Shown here one piece after another: positions 1-8,286 of a stretch of DNA of 64,000 nt. Every line of letters starts with the position of its first letter. Within the stretch, counting starts at the first letter, position 1. The DNA is from Bacteroidaceae bacterium (lineage in GTDB: Bacteria > Bacteroidota > Bacteroidia > Bacteroidales > Bacteroidaceae), in the NCBI GenBank assembly GCA_024684455.1, contig JAIKWU010000021.1:1-64000 (forward strand). Direction: 5' to 3'. The position numbers were made by a program, and so were the translations under genes. The notes under the pieces are model-generated. The model ran no database searches. It was not told the origin of the DNA and saw nothing but the letters and a program-made list of their open reading frames with translations.

Positions 1-1053
1 GTTCTTCACCATCAAGGCAAAGGCAGCGTCGGTGTCATCCATTACGAAGCCGTTGATGCCCTTCTGAGCCAAACCAGCAGCAATCATGCCAGGAATGAGG
101 AACATGAAGCAGGGGAGAATCTTGAAGAAACCGGCAGCGATGGTACCACGACGGGCACGTGCCATGACAGCAGCATTGTCTTCGCCAGGAACCTGACCAA
201 GGACACGCTGTACGATGTGTTGGTCAGTACACCAGTACCAGAAACCGATAATAGAAGCACCAATGAACACAACGTAGCCAGGATATTCAGCATACATCGG
301 GTCGCCTGGATCTGTATGGAACATGTGGTTGATACCATAGCCGTCGTGCATCTGACGGGCAGTATCCATCATCGTTCCCCAGCCTTCTACAATGCTGCCG
401 CCACCGAGGGCTGCAAGACCGAGGAAGAGAACGAGGAACGAACCGATGATCAGAATAGGAGTCTGGATGGAAGAGAGTGTCATCACACCTTTCATGCCAC
501 CGAACACTGTGAATACGGCTGTGACGGCAATCAGACCGATAGCGCCAACCCAGAAGTTCAGGCCAAGCAGGTATTCAAAGAAGATACCACCTGTGAAGGC
601 TGTCACGCTGACCTTTGTGAGCACGTAAGCCACGAGGGTGATGATGCTGAGCCAAGAACCGGTACGCTGTGTGTAACGGAACTTCAGGAAGTCAGGCATC
701 GTGATGATCTTACCCATCTTGTTGATGAGCAACTGATAGAAGGGAACGAAGAGCCAACCAAGGATGAGAATCATCCAGCCCTGCATCTCCCAGTGTGCCA
801 TACCGACGCCATCCTTGGCACCCGTACCGGCGAGACCTACAAGGTGTTCCGAACCGATATTGGCGGCAAAGATTGCCATACCGATAACGTACCAAGGTTC
901 GCCTTTACCGAAGAGGTACGCAGAAGAGTCTTCGCCCTTCTGCTTTTTCTTGTCCTTGACAATAGAATGCCAAACAGCCCAAACAACGCCGAGCAGACCT
1001 ACACCGAGAATCGCCCAGTCGAGCCACAAAAATTCATTTGATGTCCAATTCAT
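1..1053 (-). CDS. Sodium:solute symporter, SSS family (partial, 3' end cut)
   Basis: This is an inner-membrane sodium-coupled transporter of the SSS/SGLT family, cut by the window edge: the first 351 residues are present and the C-terminus lies to the left of base 1. The ATG at 1053 gives MNWTSNEFLWLDWAILG, an ordinary first helix. GEDSSAYLFGKGEPW and then FAANIGSEHLVGLAG follow; the latter is the conserved sodium/substrate-helix motif of the family (compare FASNIGSGHFVG in SGLT proteins). Several further hydrophobic helices are visible. The gene lies 167 bases downstream of a lipoprotein mutarotase on the same strand, so a glucose or galactose substrate is a reasonable inference, but the substrate cannot be read from the sequence. 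Confidence 0.88.
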   Translation of the reverse strand, partial: MNWTSNEFLWLDWAILGVGLLGVVWAVWHSIVKDKKKQKGEDSSAYLFGKGEPWYVIGMAIFAANIGSEHLVGLAGTGAKDGVGMAHWEMQGWMILILGWLFVPFYQLLINKMGKIITMPDFLKFRYTQRTGSWLSIITLVAYVLTKVSVTAFTGGIFFEYLLGLNFWVGAIGLIAVTAVFTVFGGMKGVMTLSSIQTPILIIGSFLVLFLGLAALGGGSIVEGWGTMMDTARQMHDGYGINHMFHTDPGDPMYAEYPGYVVFIGASIIGFWYWCTDQHIVQRVLGQVPGEDNAAVMARARRGTIAAGFFKILPCFMFLIPGMIAAGLAQKGINGFVMDDTDAAFALMVKN

Positions 1054-1073
1054 AATAAAAGACCCCTCCCCAT

Positions 1074-1091
1074 CCCTCCCCATGGGGAGGG
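1074..1091. repeat. GC-rich palindrome
   Basis: CCCTCCCCATGGGGAGGG is a perfect 18-bp palindrome in otherwise AT-rich DNA, directly upstream of the symporter start. A second, different palindrome of the same style follows about 100 bp away. It is not followed by a T-run, so it is not a standard terminator. Confidence 0.75.
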
Positions 1092-1186
1092 CGTAGAATG
1101 TTTTAGTCGGGGAGTCAATTCTACATTGTTGTTATTATTTTTGTTAAATTATTGATATTGTTTATTATTCTCCTTTAGTGACCACG

Positions 1187-1204
1187 CCCCTCCCTTGGGA
1201 GGGG
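1187..1204. repeat. GC-rich palindrome (second copy of the style)
   Basis: CCCCTCCCTTGGGAGGGG is a perfect palindrome 17 bases downstream of the mutarotase stop on the minus strand. With the 1074 palindrome it brackets an AT-rich 95-bp segment. Together they could be the two ends of a small mobile or REP-like repeat, or an mRNA-stabilising hairpin between two cotranscribed genes. Confidence 0.7.
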
Positions 1205-1220
1205 TAAGGGGGTGGGTCTG

Positions 1221-2417
1221 CTATTTTTCCACGCTAAACTTAAAGCGGCAGAAACTTGTGTATGTCTCACCTGGATTCAGCCAGGGATTCGAGCCTTCCC
1301 ATCCTTCCAGATTGTACTTGTTAGGGGAGTCAGGATACTTCTGTGTTTCGAGGCAGATGGCAGCCTGCTTCTTGTAGGCGATGCCTTTCTTGCCGACAGC
1401 AGAGCCATCGAGGAAGTTACCCGTGTAAACCTGAATGCCAGGTTCGTCGGTATAAACCTCAAGGACGATACCGCTGCGTGGGTCAGAGAGACGTACAGCC
1501 ACTTCATCCTTGTTACCCTTCGTGTTCAGACACCAGTTGTGGTCGTAACCGCCACCTGCTGCAGCGATTTCAGCATCCTCTTCACCGAAGTTTGTGCCGA
1601 GCGTGCGAGCCTCGCGGAAGTCAAATACCGTACCTTCAACAGGACGAATCTCGCCAGTCGTCATGTACGTTGTGTCGGTCGGTGTGTAGTTGTCGGCGTT
1701 GACCATCAGGATTTCCTCAGCCACGGAGTTGTTCGGGTCGCCCGAGAGGTTGAAGTATGAGTGGTTGGTCATGTTGATGACGGTCTGCTTCGATGTAGAA
1801 GCCTCGTACTGGATGTCGATGGCATTGTCGTCGGTTAGCGTGTAGGTCACCTTTGCGGTCAGTTCGCCAGGGAAATTGTTGTCGCCATCAGGAGATACGA
1901 TGGTGAGTTCCAACGTCTTGTCATCAACTTGGTTGGCATCATACACTTGGTATTGCCATCCCGTAGGACCTCCATGCAGGCAGTGTCCGAAGTTGTTCTG
2001 AGGCAGCTGGATTTCCTCGCCTTCGATGGTAATCTTACCCTGTGCGATGCGGTTGGCATAGCGGCCGATGGCAGCACCGAAATCGCTGGCATTGTTCTGC
2101 GGGAAATACTTCTCAGCCTTGTCGAAGCCAAGCACAACATCCTGCAGGTTTCCGTCCTTGTCGGGCACCATAATAGAAACGATGCGCCCACCGAAGTTGG
2201 TGATGCACACTTCCATGCCGTTGGCATTCTTCAGTGTGTAGAGAGCCACGGGCTTTTCACCCTTCAGTGTGTCGGCATCTACATACGTAGTGTCGAAGTC
2301 AGTCGGATTCAGACCAGATACCGTCAGGTTCGGGTCTTTAGGAGCCTGTTGTTGGCAGGCACACAGGACAGCCACTGCCGCAGCCGCACCCATGAGTACA
2401 TTTTTGATTTTCTTCAT
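1221..2417 (-). CDS. galM: Aldose 1-epimerase (mutarotase), lipoprotein form
   Basis: Interconverts alpha and beta anomers of aldoses such as galactose or glucose. The 398-residue protein starts with a lipoprotein signal (MKKIKNVLMGAAAAVAVLCAC, lipidated Cys21), so it probably acts in the periplasm or at the outer membrane, unlike the cytoplasmic mutarotase at 6938-8026. The galactose-mutarotase fold motifs are present: HGGPTGW near residue 148 and NHSYFNL near 218 carry the two active-site histidines, and CLETQKYPDSPN near 355 carries the catalytic glutamate. The sodium:solute symporter follows on the same strand, suggesting that incoming sugar is anomerised before uptake. A TAACTTTG box upstream is the probable promoter. 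Confidence 0.93.
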   Translation of the reverse strand: MKKIKNVLMGAAAAVAVLCACQQQAPKDPNLTVSGLNPTDFDTTYVDADTLKGEKPVALYTLKNANGMEVCITNFGGRIVSIMVPDKDGNLQDVVLGFDKAEKYFPQNNASDFGAAIGRYANRIAQGKITIEGEEIQLPQNNFGHCLHGGPTGWQYQVYDANQVDDKTLELTIVSPDGDNNFPGELTAKVTYTLTDDNAIDIQYEASTSKQTVINMTNHSYFNLSGDPNNSVAEEILMVNADNYTPTDTTYMTTGEIRPVEGTVFDFREARTLGTNFGEEDAEIAAAGGGYDHNWCLNTKGNKDEVAVRLSDPRSGIVLEVYTDEPGIQVYTGNFLDGSAVGKKGIAYKKQAAICLETQKYPDSPNKYNLEGWEGSNPWLNPGETYTSFCRFKFSVEK

Positions 2418-2489
2418 AAATGAAACAATTTTGTAAATGATAAATTAGTTAGATGTTCTCTTTCTGTCGATAGTTCATGATACATCACG

Positions 2490-2517
2490 CAAAGTTAATG
2501 ATTTTCCACGAAACAAA
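2490..2517 (-). promoter_or_regulatory. Probable promoter of the mutarotase-symporter unit
   Basis: On the minus strand TAACTTTG (plus-strand CAAAGTTA at 2490-2497) matches the Bacteroidota -7 element TAnnTTTG. A TTTG (plus CAAA, 2514-2517) lies 16 bases upstream, a slightly short spacing for the -33 element. It sits about 75 bases before the ATG. Confidence 0.55.
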
Positions 2518-2580
2518 CGAACCTTTTCGTGTTTTTTTGAAAAAAAGATGCGTTTTGTCTATTTTAAGTAATGTTGAGTA

Positions 2581-2799
2581 TTACGTATGCTTTCTGTTAG
2601 TCAACAGTTGTCTTATAATAAACTTGGATGGATGGAATCCTGCTTCAAGAATCCAAGGATTATCTTTCAGGATATTCGACTTTGCTTCAATCGCATTTCT
2701 ACCCAATGTCGTTCCCAACATTTGACAATTCATCACCTCAACATGTTCATTAGGCGCAATGGTATAGCCTTCTGGAGTATAAACAATGTACTGGTTCAT
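2581..2799 (-). CDS. Small protein of unknown function, partner of the HTH/nuclease-like gene
   Basis: A 72-residue soluble protein that I cannot assign to a family. It begins MNQYIVYTPEGYTIAPNEHV and contains CQMLG and KDNPWILEAGF, a pattern that looks conserved rather than random. Its start lies 3 bases after the stop of the 239-residue gene upstream on the same strand, so the two are almost certainly cotranscribed. There is no signal peptide or membrane segment. It could be a small accessory or immunity-like partner of the upstream protein, but that is inference from position only. Confidence 0.6.
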   Translation of the reverse strand: MNQYIVYTPEGYTIAPNEHVEVMNCQMLGTTLGRNAIEAKSNILKDNPWILEAGFHPSKFIIRQLLTNRKHT

Positions 2800-2802
2800 C
2801 TA

Positions 2803-3522
2803 TTACCACATTGATTCAGTGATAGTTTTCAATCCTTCATACATTTTTGCAACAGAATTATAGTCGATGAATTTAACTCGCGCTTCGATAGGGGCGAACA
2901 TCGAAACATGAATTTTGTCATCGAATTCTTTCTTTCGGCATTTGTCTGCTACAATGTAGAATTTTGCGTGAAAGTCTTGTAATTCATAGAATTTCGATAA
3001 CGAATTCTTTATATCCGTTGTATGTTCGACTTCATAAAAGTCTGAAGGCATTTTTCTTTCGTTGAACCAAATAACATCAACAGTACGTGCTCGTTTTAAT
3101 AAACATTCGTACGTGAATTGTGGAATGACGGTGGTGTCTGTCATGTCCCCAAGAGATTGGCCAATAAACTTCCTGTTCTTGTCTTGTGTTGGTACATAAG
3201 TCAATCTGTTTCTGTACTTACCAATTTCCACAAGCAACCCCTGAAAGTAACCGTGTGTGAAAACGTCTTCGCTTTTTTTGTTCCCAGGCTGAAGGTCAAA
3301 TTTACGCATAACAGTGTCACGAAACTCTTCCAGTGCCCAAAGACCTGGCTGGATTCTGAAAATCTGTTTGCTGTCTTGTACAATACGTCTGACACTGGCT
3401 TCGGGTGTCTTTGTCTTCCACGTCGTAAAATCCAAAAAATCATTCAGTTTGCGAAAGGTTGCATATCCGCCCATTTCTCGCATAGCATTTACGACTTGTT
3501 GCTCTTGTGTTATTTGTTCCAT
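2803..3522 (-). CDS. Winged-helix protein with a restriction-endonuclease-like C-terminal part
   Basis: A 239-residue soluble protein. Residues 1-80 (EQQVVNAMREMGGYATFRKLNDFL, then RRIVQDS...FRIQPGLWAL) resemble the HARE-HTH type of winged helix found at the N-terminus of some restriction and chromatin proteins. Around residues 150-190 the order TVDVIWFN, then SDFYEVEHTTDIKNSLSKFYEL recalls the core of PD-(D/E)XK nuclease-like folds: Asp, then E-x-E in a strand, followed by a helix. The usual Lys is not obvious, so catalytic activity is uncertain. It forms a two-gene unit with the 72-residue gene behind it. A TAACTTTG box (plus 3544-3551) lies just upstream. Nuclease-like identity is a motif-level guess. 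Confidence 0.7.
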   Translation of the reverse strand: MEQITQEQQVVNAMREMGGYATFRKLNDFLDFTTWKTKTPEASVRRIVQDSKQIFRIQPGLWALEEFRDTVMRKFDLQPGNKKSEDVFTHGYFQGLLVEIGKYRNRLTYVPTQDKNRKFIGQSLGDMTDTTVIPQFTYECLLKRARTVDVIWFNERKMPSDFYEVEHTTDIKNSLSKFYELQDFHAKFYIVADKCRKKEFDDKIHVSMFAPIEARVKFIDYNSVAKMYEGLKTITESMW

Positions 3523-3543
3523 TTGCTGATATATATTTTACCG

Positions 3544-3551
3544 CAAAGTTA
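3544..3551 (-). promoter_or_regulatory. -7 promoter element for the HTH/nuclease-like pair
   Basis: Plus-strand CAAAGTTA reads TAACTTTG on the minus strand, matching TAnnTTTG, 22 bases before the ATG at 3522. A clear -33 TTTG is not seen at the expected distance. Confidence 0.45.
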
Positions 3552-3720
3552 ATTAAAAGAAATGAATAAAGTGCTAATTGATCATTTTTTAACAAATCAG
3601 ATAAAAAGCACGGATTAATTGTTTTTAAGATTCTCCTGCGATTCGTTGTCAACCTGTGTCATACTGCTACAAGCGTTTTTCACAACCAAAGTTAAACTCA
3701 GGAGAAAGAGGAAATGAAGT

Positions 3721-3751
3721 TTTGGGGAAAGGGTGAAAGGAGATAACTTTG
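3721..3751 (+). promoter_or_regulatory. Bacteroidota promoter for the DUF6078-like gene
   Basis: TTTG (3721-3724), 19 bases, then TAACTTTG (3744-3751) fits the -33/-7 consensus well. The start codon is 30 bases further on. Confidence 0.75.
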
Positions 3752-3780
3752 CAGGGTTTTCAACTTAAAATGTTTGATAG

Positions 3781-4227
3781 ATGAGCAAAATGACCTTAAG
3801 TTACGAAATGGTGCCGACTGGTTTTCAGCATTGTGCCCATAGAGAGTGTCCAAAGGCTGGCGACTGCCTTCGTCAGCAAGTGTATGAAATCTGCACAGAC
3901 ACCCCAGAGTTAATTACCCTTGTTAATCCCACGTATGCACATAAGATGGGTGCGCAATGCAAGTTCTTTCATCCTGTACAGACGATGCGCTATGCGTTGG
4001 GATTCAAACGTCTGCTGGCAGAACTGCCCAAGAAAATGTCGGATGCCCTGCGTAAACATCTGCACGGTCTGTTGGGACATACGCACTATTACCGTGCCCG
4101 TCGTGGCGAAGTGATGCTCGACGAGGAGAATCAGCGTTACATGATGGCATATCTGGCGAAGCATGGCTATGACCTTGCAGAACCCTTTGATAAATATGAG
4201 GAAGCCATCATTTTTGACTGTGTGTAG
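3781..4227 (+). CDS. DUF6078-like protein
   Basis: A 148-residue cytoplasmic protein, by memory of the family resembling DUF6078 proteins of Bacteroidales; function unknown. The N-terminal half contains a cysteine cluster, FQHCAHRECPKAGDCLRQ, with a further cysteine in GAQCKFF, which could bind a metal. The middle is basic and helical (MRYALGFKRLLAELPKKMSDALRKHL) and the C-terminal third carries an HYYRARRGEVML segment that could be a small beta hairpin. It is monocistronic: it has its own promoter and is followed by a gap containing a 22-bp-period repeat array, then the convergent galK. Confidence 0.72.
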   Translation: MSKMTLSYEMVPTGFQHCAHRECPKAGDCLRQQVYEICTDTPELITLVNPTYAHKMGAQCKFFHPVQTMRYALGFKRLLAELPKKMSDALRKHLHGLLGHTHYYRARRGEVMLDEENQRYMMAYLAKHGYDLAEPFDKYEEAIIFDCV

Positions 4228-4268
4228 GGAATGGAGAAGGGTAGTGCTCTTTCTCAGCAATTCGTCTG

Positions 4269-4400
4269 CAGTATGTAGATAATTTCACTGGGGTGGTACG
4301 GAAGTTTCACCCCAGTGAAACAAATGTTCCTTCCCAGTGAAACTTTTGTTTCAGCGCAGTGGTACAACTGTACCAATGCAGAGTCATTTGTTTGGTACAG
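4269..4400. repeat. 22-bp-period intergenic repeat array A (six units)
   Basis: The anchor word CAGTG or a close variant recurs every 22 bases exactly, at 4269, 4291 (GGGTG), 4313, 4335, 4357 and 4379 (CAGAG). After each anchor comes an imperfect palindrome of the form RWAC-NNNN-GTWY, for example GGTACAACTGTACC at about 4360-4374. The array fills the gap between two convergent genes. Arrays B and C share its sequence. Confidence 0.85.
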
Positions 4401-4437
4401 TTTTCGACTTGATTTTCAATCATTTAGTGATTAAAAG

Positions 4438-4472
4438 AAAAACCAGTTTCAGTGTGTCTGAAACTGGTTTCC
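4438..4472 (-). terminator. Intrinsic terminator of the galactose operon
   Basis: On the minus strand AAACCAGTTTCAG and CTGAAACTGGTTT form a 13-bp stem around a 5-base loop, followed by TTTCTTTT. It lies about 25 bases after the galK stop. Confidence 0.85.
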
Positions 4473-4493
4473 GATGATTGATGTCGTAAGTTC

Positions 4494-5660
4494 TTAGCAA
4501 AGTTTGCGCGAACCGTCACCGATGACTACGTCGATAACTTGGCAGTCCTTGCCGAACTTTTCGCGATAGCGCTTCTTGGCTTCCGTGATGAAGGTGTTGT
4601 AGAGTTCGTCGGCAACGAGGTTGATGGTGCAGCCGCCGAAGCCGCCGCCCATGATACGCGAACCTGCCACGCCGCAGTCGTGAGCAATGTCGTTGAGGAA
4701 GTCGAGTTCTTCGCAACTTACCTCGTAGTCCTTGCTCAGGCCGTCGTGGGTCTGGTACATCATTTCGCCGACCTTTTCATAGTCGCCTGCTTCGAGTGCA
4801 TCGCAGACGGCAAGTACACGGTCCTTCTCGCCGAGAACGAACTTGGCGCGCTTGTAGTCAACTTCGCCTACTTCGGCCTTTACCTCATCAAGGTCTTCCC
4901 ATGTGCAGTCGCGCAGGGTTTCAATCTTGCGGTCGGGGTGCTTGGCAGCCACGTGCTTCACCACGTTTTCGCAAGAGTTGCGACGGTCGTTGTATGGAGA
5001 GCCGACGAGTTCGTGCTTCACGCAACTGTTGATGAGGACGAGACGATAACCCTTTGGATTCCAAGGGAAGTACTCAAATTCGCCAGAGCGGCAGTCGAGA
5101 CGCATGAGGTTGCCCTTCTTACCGTGTACGCTGGCAAACTGATCCATGATGCCGCACTTGAGGCCGAGGTACTTGTGTTCAGTGGCCTGACCCACCTTGG
5201 CGAGCGTCATCTTGTCAATCTTGTTACCTCCGAAAAGGTCGTTGATGGCGAATGCATAGCAACTTTCGAGGGCAGCCGATGAAGACATACCTGCACCAAG
5301 GGGTACATCGCCTGCGAAAGCGGTGTCAAATCCTTCAACGGGAACACCAAGTGCCATCATCTCGCGGGCTACACCGAAGATATAGCGGAAGTGGCTGGCG
5401 CGTGGGCCTTTCTCGTCATCGAGTGAGAACTCGTCGTAGTCCTTCAGGTCGATAGAGTAGGCGCGAATCTTACGTGTGCCATTGGGCTTGATTTCAGCAA
5501 TCATGCCCTGCTGAACTGCTCCTGGAAATACAAAGCCTCCGTTGTAGTCGGTGTGCTCACCAATGAGGTTGATACGTCCAGGAGAAGCATACACTGTGCC
5601 TGTTTCACCGTTGAAGTGCTTGATGAAGCGACTTCTTACATCATCGATTGTCAGTTTCAT
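4494..5660 (-). CDS. galK: Galactokinase
   Basis: Phosphorylates alpha-galactose with ATP to galactose-1-phosphate, the first committed step of the Leloir pathway, in the cytoplasm. The 388-residue length is standard. GHMP-kinase motifs are in order: GRINLIGEHTDYNGG (28-42, galactokinase signature), LGAGMSSSAALE (121-132, phosphate loop), CGIMDQFAS (Asp173, catalytic base) and MGGGFGGCTI near the C-terminus. It is the last gene of a three-gene minus-strand operon (mutarotase, MFS transporter, galK) and is followed by a strong terminator. No galT or galE is in the window, so the rest of the pathway must lie elsewhere. Confidence 0.97.
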   Translation of the reverse strand: MKLTIDDVRSRFIKHFNGETGTVYASPGRINLIGEHTDYNGGFVFPGAVQQGMIAEIKPNGTRKIRAYSIDLKDYDEFSLDDEKGPRASHFRYIFGVAREMMALGVPVEGFDTAFAGDVPLGAGMSSSAALESCYAFAINDLFGGNKIDKMTLAKVGQATEHKYLGLKCGIMDQFASVHGKKGNLMRLDCRSGEFEYFPWNPKGYRLVLINSCVKHELVGSPYNDRRNSCENVVKHVAAKHPDRKIETLRDCTWEDLDEVKAEVGEVDYKRAKFVLGEKDRVLAVCDALEAGDYEKVGEMMYQTHDGLSKDYEVSCEELDFLNDIAHDCGVAGSRIMGGGFGGCTINLVADELYNTFITEAKKRYREKFGKDCQVIDVVIGDGSRKLC

Positions 5661-5704
5661 AATTTGTTGTAATTTATTGGGTTAATAAAATGTTTGCTTA
5701 TAAT

Positions 5705-6904
5705 TTATTTAAGTCCAATCTTGCTGCCTTTCCAGCAGAACCAGATTTCGTACAGGTAGTAAACGAACATGAGGCAGAGAGCGACGCCGACAGTAGAGAT
5801 GTCAACTACCCAACCCATGAGCGGAGTGAGCAGTGCACCACCGATGACGCCTGTGTTGATGATACCTGTAGCGGTCTTTGTGTGAGGACCAAGTTCCTGA
5901 AGGCCGAGGTTGAAGATGAGTGGCCACATCACTGAGTGGAACAGACCGGCAGCCAGCAGACAGTAGGCACTGGCCATACCTTCGAACACGAAGGAGAGAC
6001 CGACACAGAGCGCACCGAGCAGAAGACATGCGGTGAGCAGACGGCGTGGCTCAAACTTGGCAAGGATACCTGCACCCACGAAACGTCCAACCATCATGCC
6101 GCCCCAGTACATCCAGAGGAAGTCGGTAGCATTGTCAATCTTATAAGGAAGCATCGACGGAACGCCGATTTCGAGTCCCATGTAGAAGAATATGCCAAGA
6201 GCACCGAGCCACACGTGTGTGTATTTGAATACGCTGCTCTTGTACTGCTTCACTTCAGCGCCTTCGACAGCACCTTGTTCCTCTTCCTTGATTTCAGGAA
6301 GTTTCAAGAAGAACAGGATGGCGCAAAGAATCAACGTGAAGATACCGATGCCCAGATAGGGAGCAGGAACGGCCTCGGGGGTTGGTTGCTGCTTGCCAAT
6401 GATGACGGATGCAATGAAAATAGGTGCAACGGTGGTTGCTACAGAGTTCAGGGCCTGTGACAATGTCATGCGGAAAGCACCTTTCTCAGGCCTACCCAGT
6501 ACCATAACGTAGGGGTTGGCCACGTTCTGCAGCATCACAACGCCCATAGCAACCAAACACATCGTACCCAAGAAAATGGCATAGATGGTGGCGGTGTCAG
6601 CATCAAGAGCACCTTTAATGCCAAAGGAGTTGATCAGGAATCCAACGCCAGCAACACCCAGACCGAGCAGAAGTGTTTTCTTGTAACCAATCTTGCTCAT
6701 CAGCATGGCAAATGGGATGGAGAGGAGGTAGGCACCATAGAAAGCCGTATTGACATACTGGCCCTGCTGTGCGTTGAGGTTGAATGCCTTCGTGCAGAAG
6801 TCAATCATGGAGTTGTTCATCGTCGTGATGAATCCAATCAGGAAACATACGATGAACATGACAATAAGAGCGAACGTATAGTTCGGAGTTTGTTTTTGTG
6901 ACAT
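5705..6904 (-). CDS. MFS sugar:proton symporter, FHS/GluP-like (glucose/galactose)
   Basis: An inner-membrane transporter of the fucose/glucose/galactose (FHS) branch of the major facilitator superfamily. It has 399 residues and about twelve hydrophobic helices. The N-terminus FIVCFLIGFITTMNNSMIDF resembles the first helix of GluP/FucP, and SKIGYKKTLLLGL is the family's short loop between helices 2 and 3. A charged central loop (PEIKEEEQGAVEGAEVKQYK) separates the two halves. Its place between a cytoplasmic mutarotase and galactokinase makes galactose or glucose the likely substrate. Confidence 0.92.
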   Translation of the reverse strand: MSQKQTPNYTFALIVMFIVCFLIGFITTMNNSMIDFCTKAFNLNAQQGQYVNTAFYGAYLLSIPFAMLMSKIGYKKTLLLGLGVAGVGFLINSFGIKGALDADTATIYAIFLGTMCLVAMGVVMLQNVANPYVMVLGRPEKGAFRMTLSQALNSVATTVAPIFIASVIIGKQQPTPEAVPAPYLGIGIFTLILCAILFFLKLPEIKEEEQGAVEGAEVKQYKSSVFKYTHVWLGALGIFFYMGLEIGVPSMLPYKIDNATDFLWMYWGGMMVGRFVGAGILAKFEPRRLLTACLLLGALCVGLSFVFEGMASAYCLLAAGLFHSVMWPLIFNLGLQELGPHTKTATGIINTGVIGGALLTPLMGWVVDISTVGVALCLMFVYYLYEIWFCWKGSKIGLK

Positions 6905-6937
6905 CTTACTTATATTTACGATTTAACAATTTACAAA

Positions 6938-8026
6938 TTACTTTGCTACGCCGAACTTATAGACGGTACGCTGTGTATAGACTTCACCAGGATTGAGCAC
7001 TACACTTGGGAAATACGGGCGGTTGGGGCTGTCGGGGAAGTGCTGAGCCTCGAAGCAGACGGCGGAGCGACGCGGTGCCGTGCAGCCATGCTGGAGAGGA
7101 TAGCCTGAAGCCCAGTTGTCGGTGTACATCTGTACGCCAGGTTCGGTGGTATAGACTTCCATCGTGCGACCAAACTTTGGTTCAGTGATACGGGCAGCGA
7201 AGGTGAGTTCGCCAGGATACTTCTTGTTCAGCACAAAGCAGTGGTCGTAGCCGGCACCGTTCTTGGTCTGGATGTCCTTGGCGTCAATGTCGCGTCCAAT
7301 GGGCTTCGGTTTGCGGAAGTCGAAGGGGGTACCTTTCACCTTGTCAATCGTGCCGAGTGGAATGCTTGTGTTGTCGATGGGGATGTAGTGGTCGGCATTG
7401 ATTTCGCAGATGAGATCGTCAATCGTTGGGGTAGGATTGGCAATACCGGCGATGGAGAAATAGCCGTGGTGCGTCATGTTGACGATAGTCTTCTTGTCGG
7501 TCGTGCCGCGATAGTCGATGATGAGTTCGCAGTCGTCTGTCCAAGTGTAGTCAACGGTCATTTCAAGACGTCCAGGAAAACCTTCCTCCATGTCTTCGGC
7601 GATGTAGTGCAGACGCAGTTTGTTGGGCGCGAGTTGCTGTGCATCCCAAACACGTGCGTGGAAGCCGGTAGGACCGCCGTGGAGGGCATTCGGACCATTG
7701 TTGATGGCCAGTTTGTACTTCTTGCCGTCGAGTGTGAATTTGCCCTTGCAGATGCGGTTGCCATAGCGTCCGATAAGGGTCGAAAGAAATGGTTCTGGAC
7801 TGGAGATGACGTCGTCGATGTTGTCGTGACCTTGAATCACATTGGCAACCTTGCCGTCTCTGTCTGGAACCATGATAGCCACGAGGGCACCTGCATAGTT
7901 GGTAGCAGCCACTTCATAGCCTTTTGCATTTGTCAGAACGTACAAGTCAGTGCGCTTTCCCTGAACGAGTTTCTGGAAATCCGCGGCCTTGAGTCCTGAC
8001 AAGTTCTTGCTTGTCTCTTTACTCAT
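6938..8026 (-). CDS. galM: Aldose 1-epimerase, cytoplasmic form
   Basis: A second mutarotase, 362 residues, without a signal peptide (MSKETSKNLSGLKAADF), so it should act on sugar already inside the cell and supply alpha-galactose to galactokinase. Active-site motifs match the fold: NALHGGPTGFH around residue 115, MTHHGYFSIAG around 185 (the commoner NHSYFNL is altered here but the second histidine is kept) and CFEAQHFPDSPN with the catalytic glutamate near 325. It is the first gene of the galM-transporter-galK operon, with short gaps (about 30-45 bases) between genes. Confidence 0.94.
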   Translation of the reverse strand: MSKETSKNLSGLKAADFQKLVQGKRTDLYVLTNAKGYEVAATNYAGALVAIMVPDRDGKVANVIQGHDNIDDVISSPEPFLSTLIGRYGNRICKGKFTLDGKKYKLAINNGPNALHGGPTGFHARVWDAQQLAPNKLRLHYIAEDMEEGFPGRLEMTVDYTWTDDCELIIDYRGTTDKKTIVNMTHHGYFSIAGIANPTPTIDDLICEINADHYIPIDNTSIPLGTIDKVKGTPFDFRKPKPIGRDIDAKDIQTKNGAGYDHCFVLNKKYPGELTFAARITEPKFGRTMEVYTTEPGVQMYTDNWASGYPLQHGCTAPRRSAVCFEAQHFPDSPNRPYFPSVVLNPGEVYTQRTVYKFGVAK

Positions 8027-8226
8027 AGTGTTTTTTGTGTTATAAGGTTAGAAAAAAACATTCTACTTATTAAATTGTGCATTTGCAACTGCAAATAAAA
8101 CGATTTTTTTTGAATATAACGAAAATCTTAACATTAAATTTTCTAAAATCGACGAAGAAACATGTTTTTTTCTTCTTTTTTATTAAAAAAATAGAGATGG
8201 GGAACAATTATTTTGAAGAAAAGACG

Positions 8227-8234
8227 TATCTTTG
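8227..8234 (+). promoter_or_regulatory. -7 promoter element (TATCTTTG)
   Basis: TATCTTTG followed by CACCGC is the standard -7 box context in this phylum. It lies 60 bases upstream of the ATG at 8287, which also shows that the longer open frame extending left to 8077 is not the real start. Confidence 0.75.
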
Positions 8235-8286
8235 CACCGCTTTTCGAGAAATGTCTTCTCGGAAATACAACTTCAACCTTGTTTCA

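Noticed and set aside
217-1041. 274-codon open frame on plus
   Set aside because: Shadow of the sodium symporter on the other strand; the translation lacks hydrophobic or domain structure.
4269-4400. CRISPR array
   Set aside because: Units are 22 bp with no separate unique spacers of 30-40 bp, repeats are imperfect, and no cas genes are present in the window.
8077-8286. Upstream extension of the acidic-tail protein
   Set aside because: The promoter box TATCTTTG lies inside it and the extension reads as AT-rich non-coding DNA.
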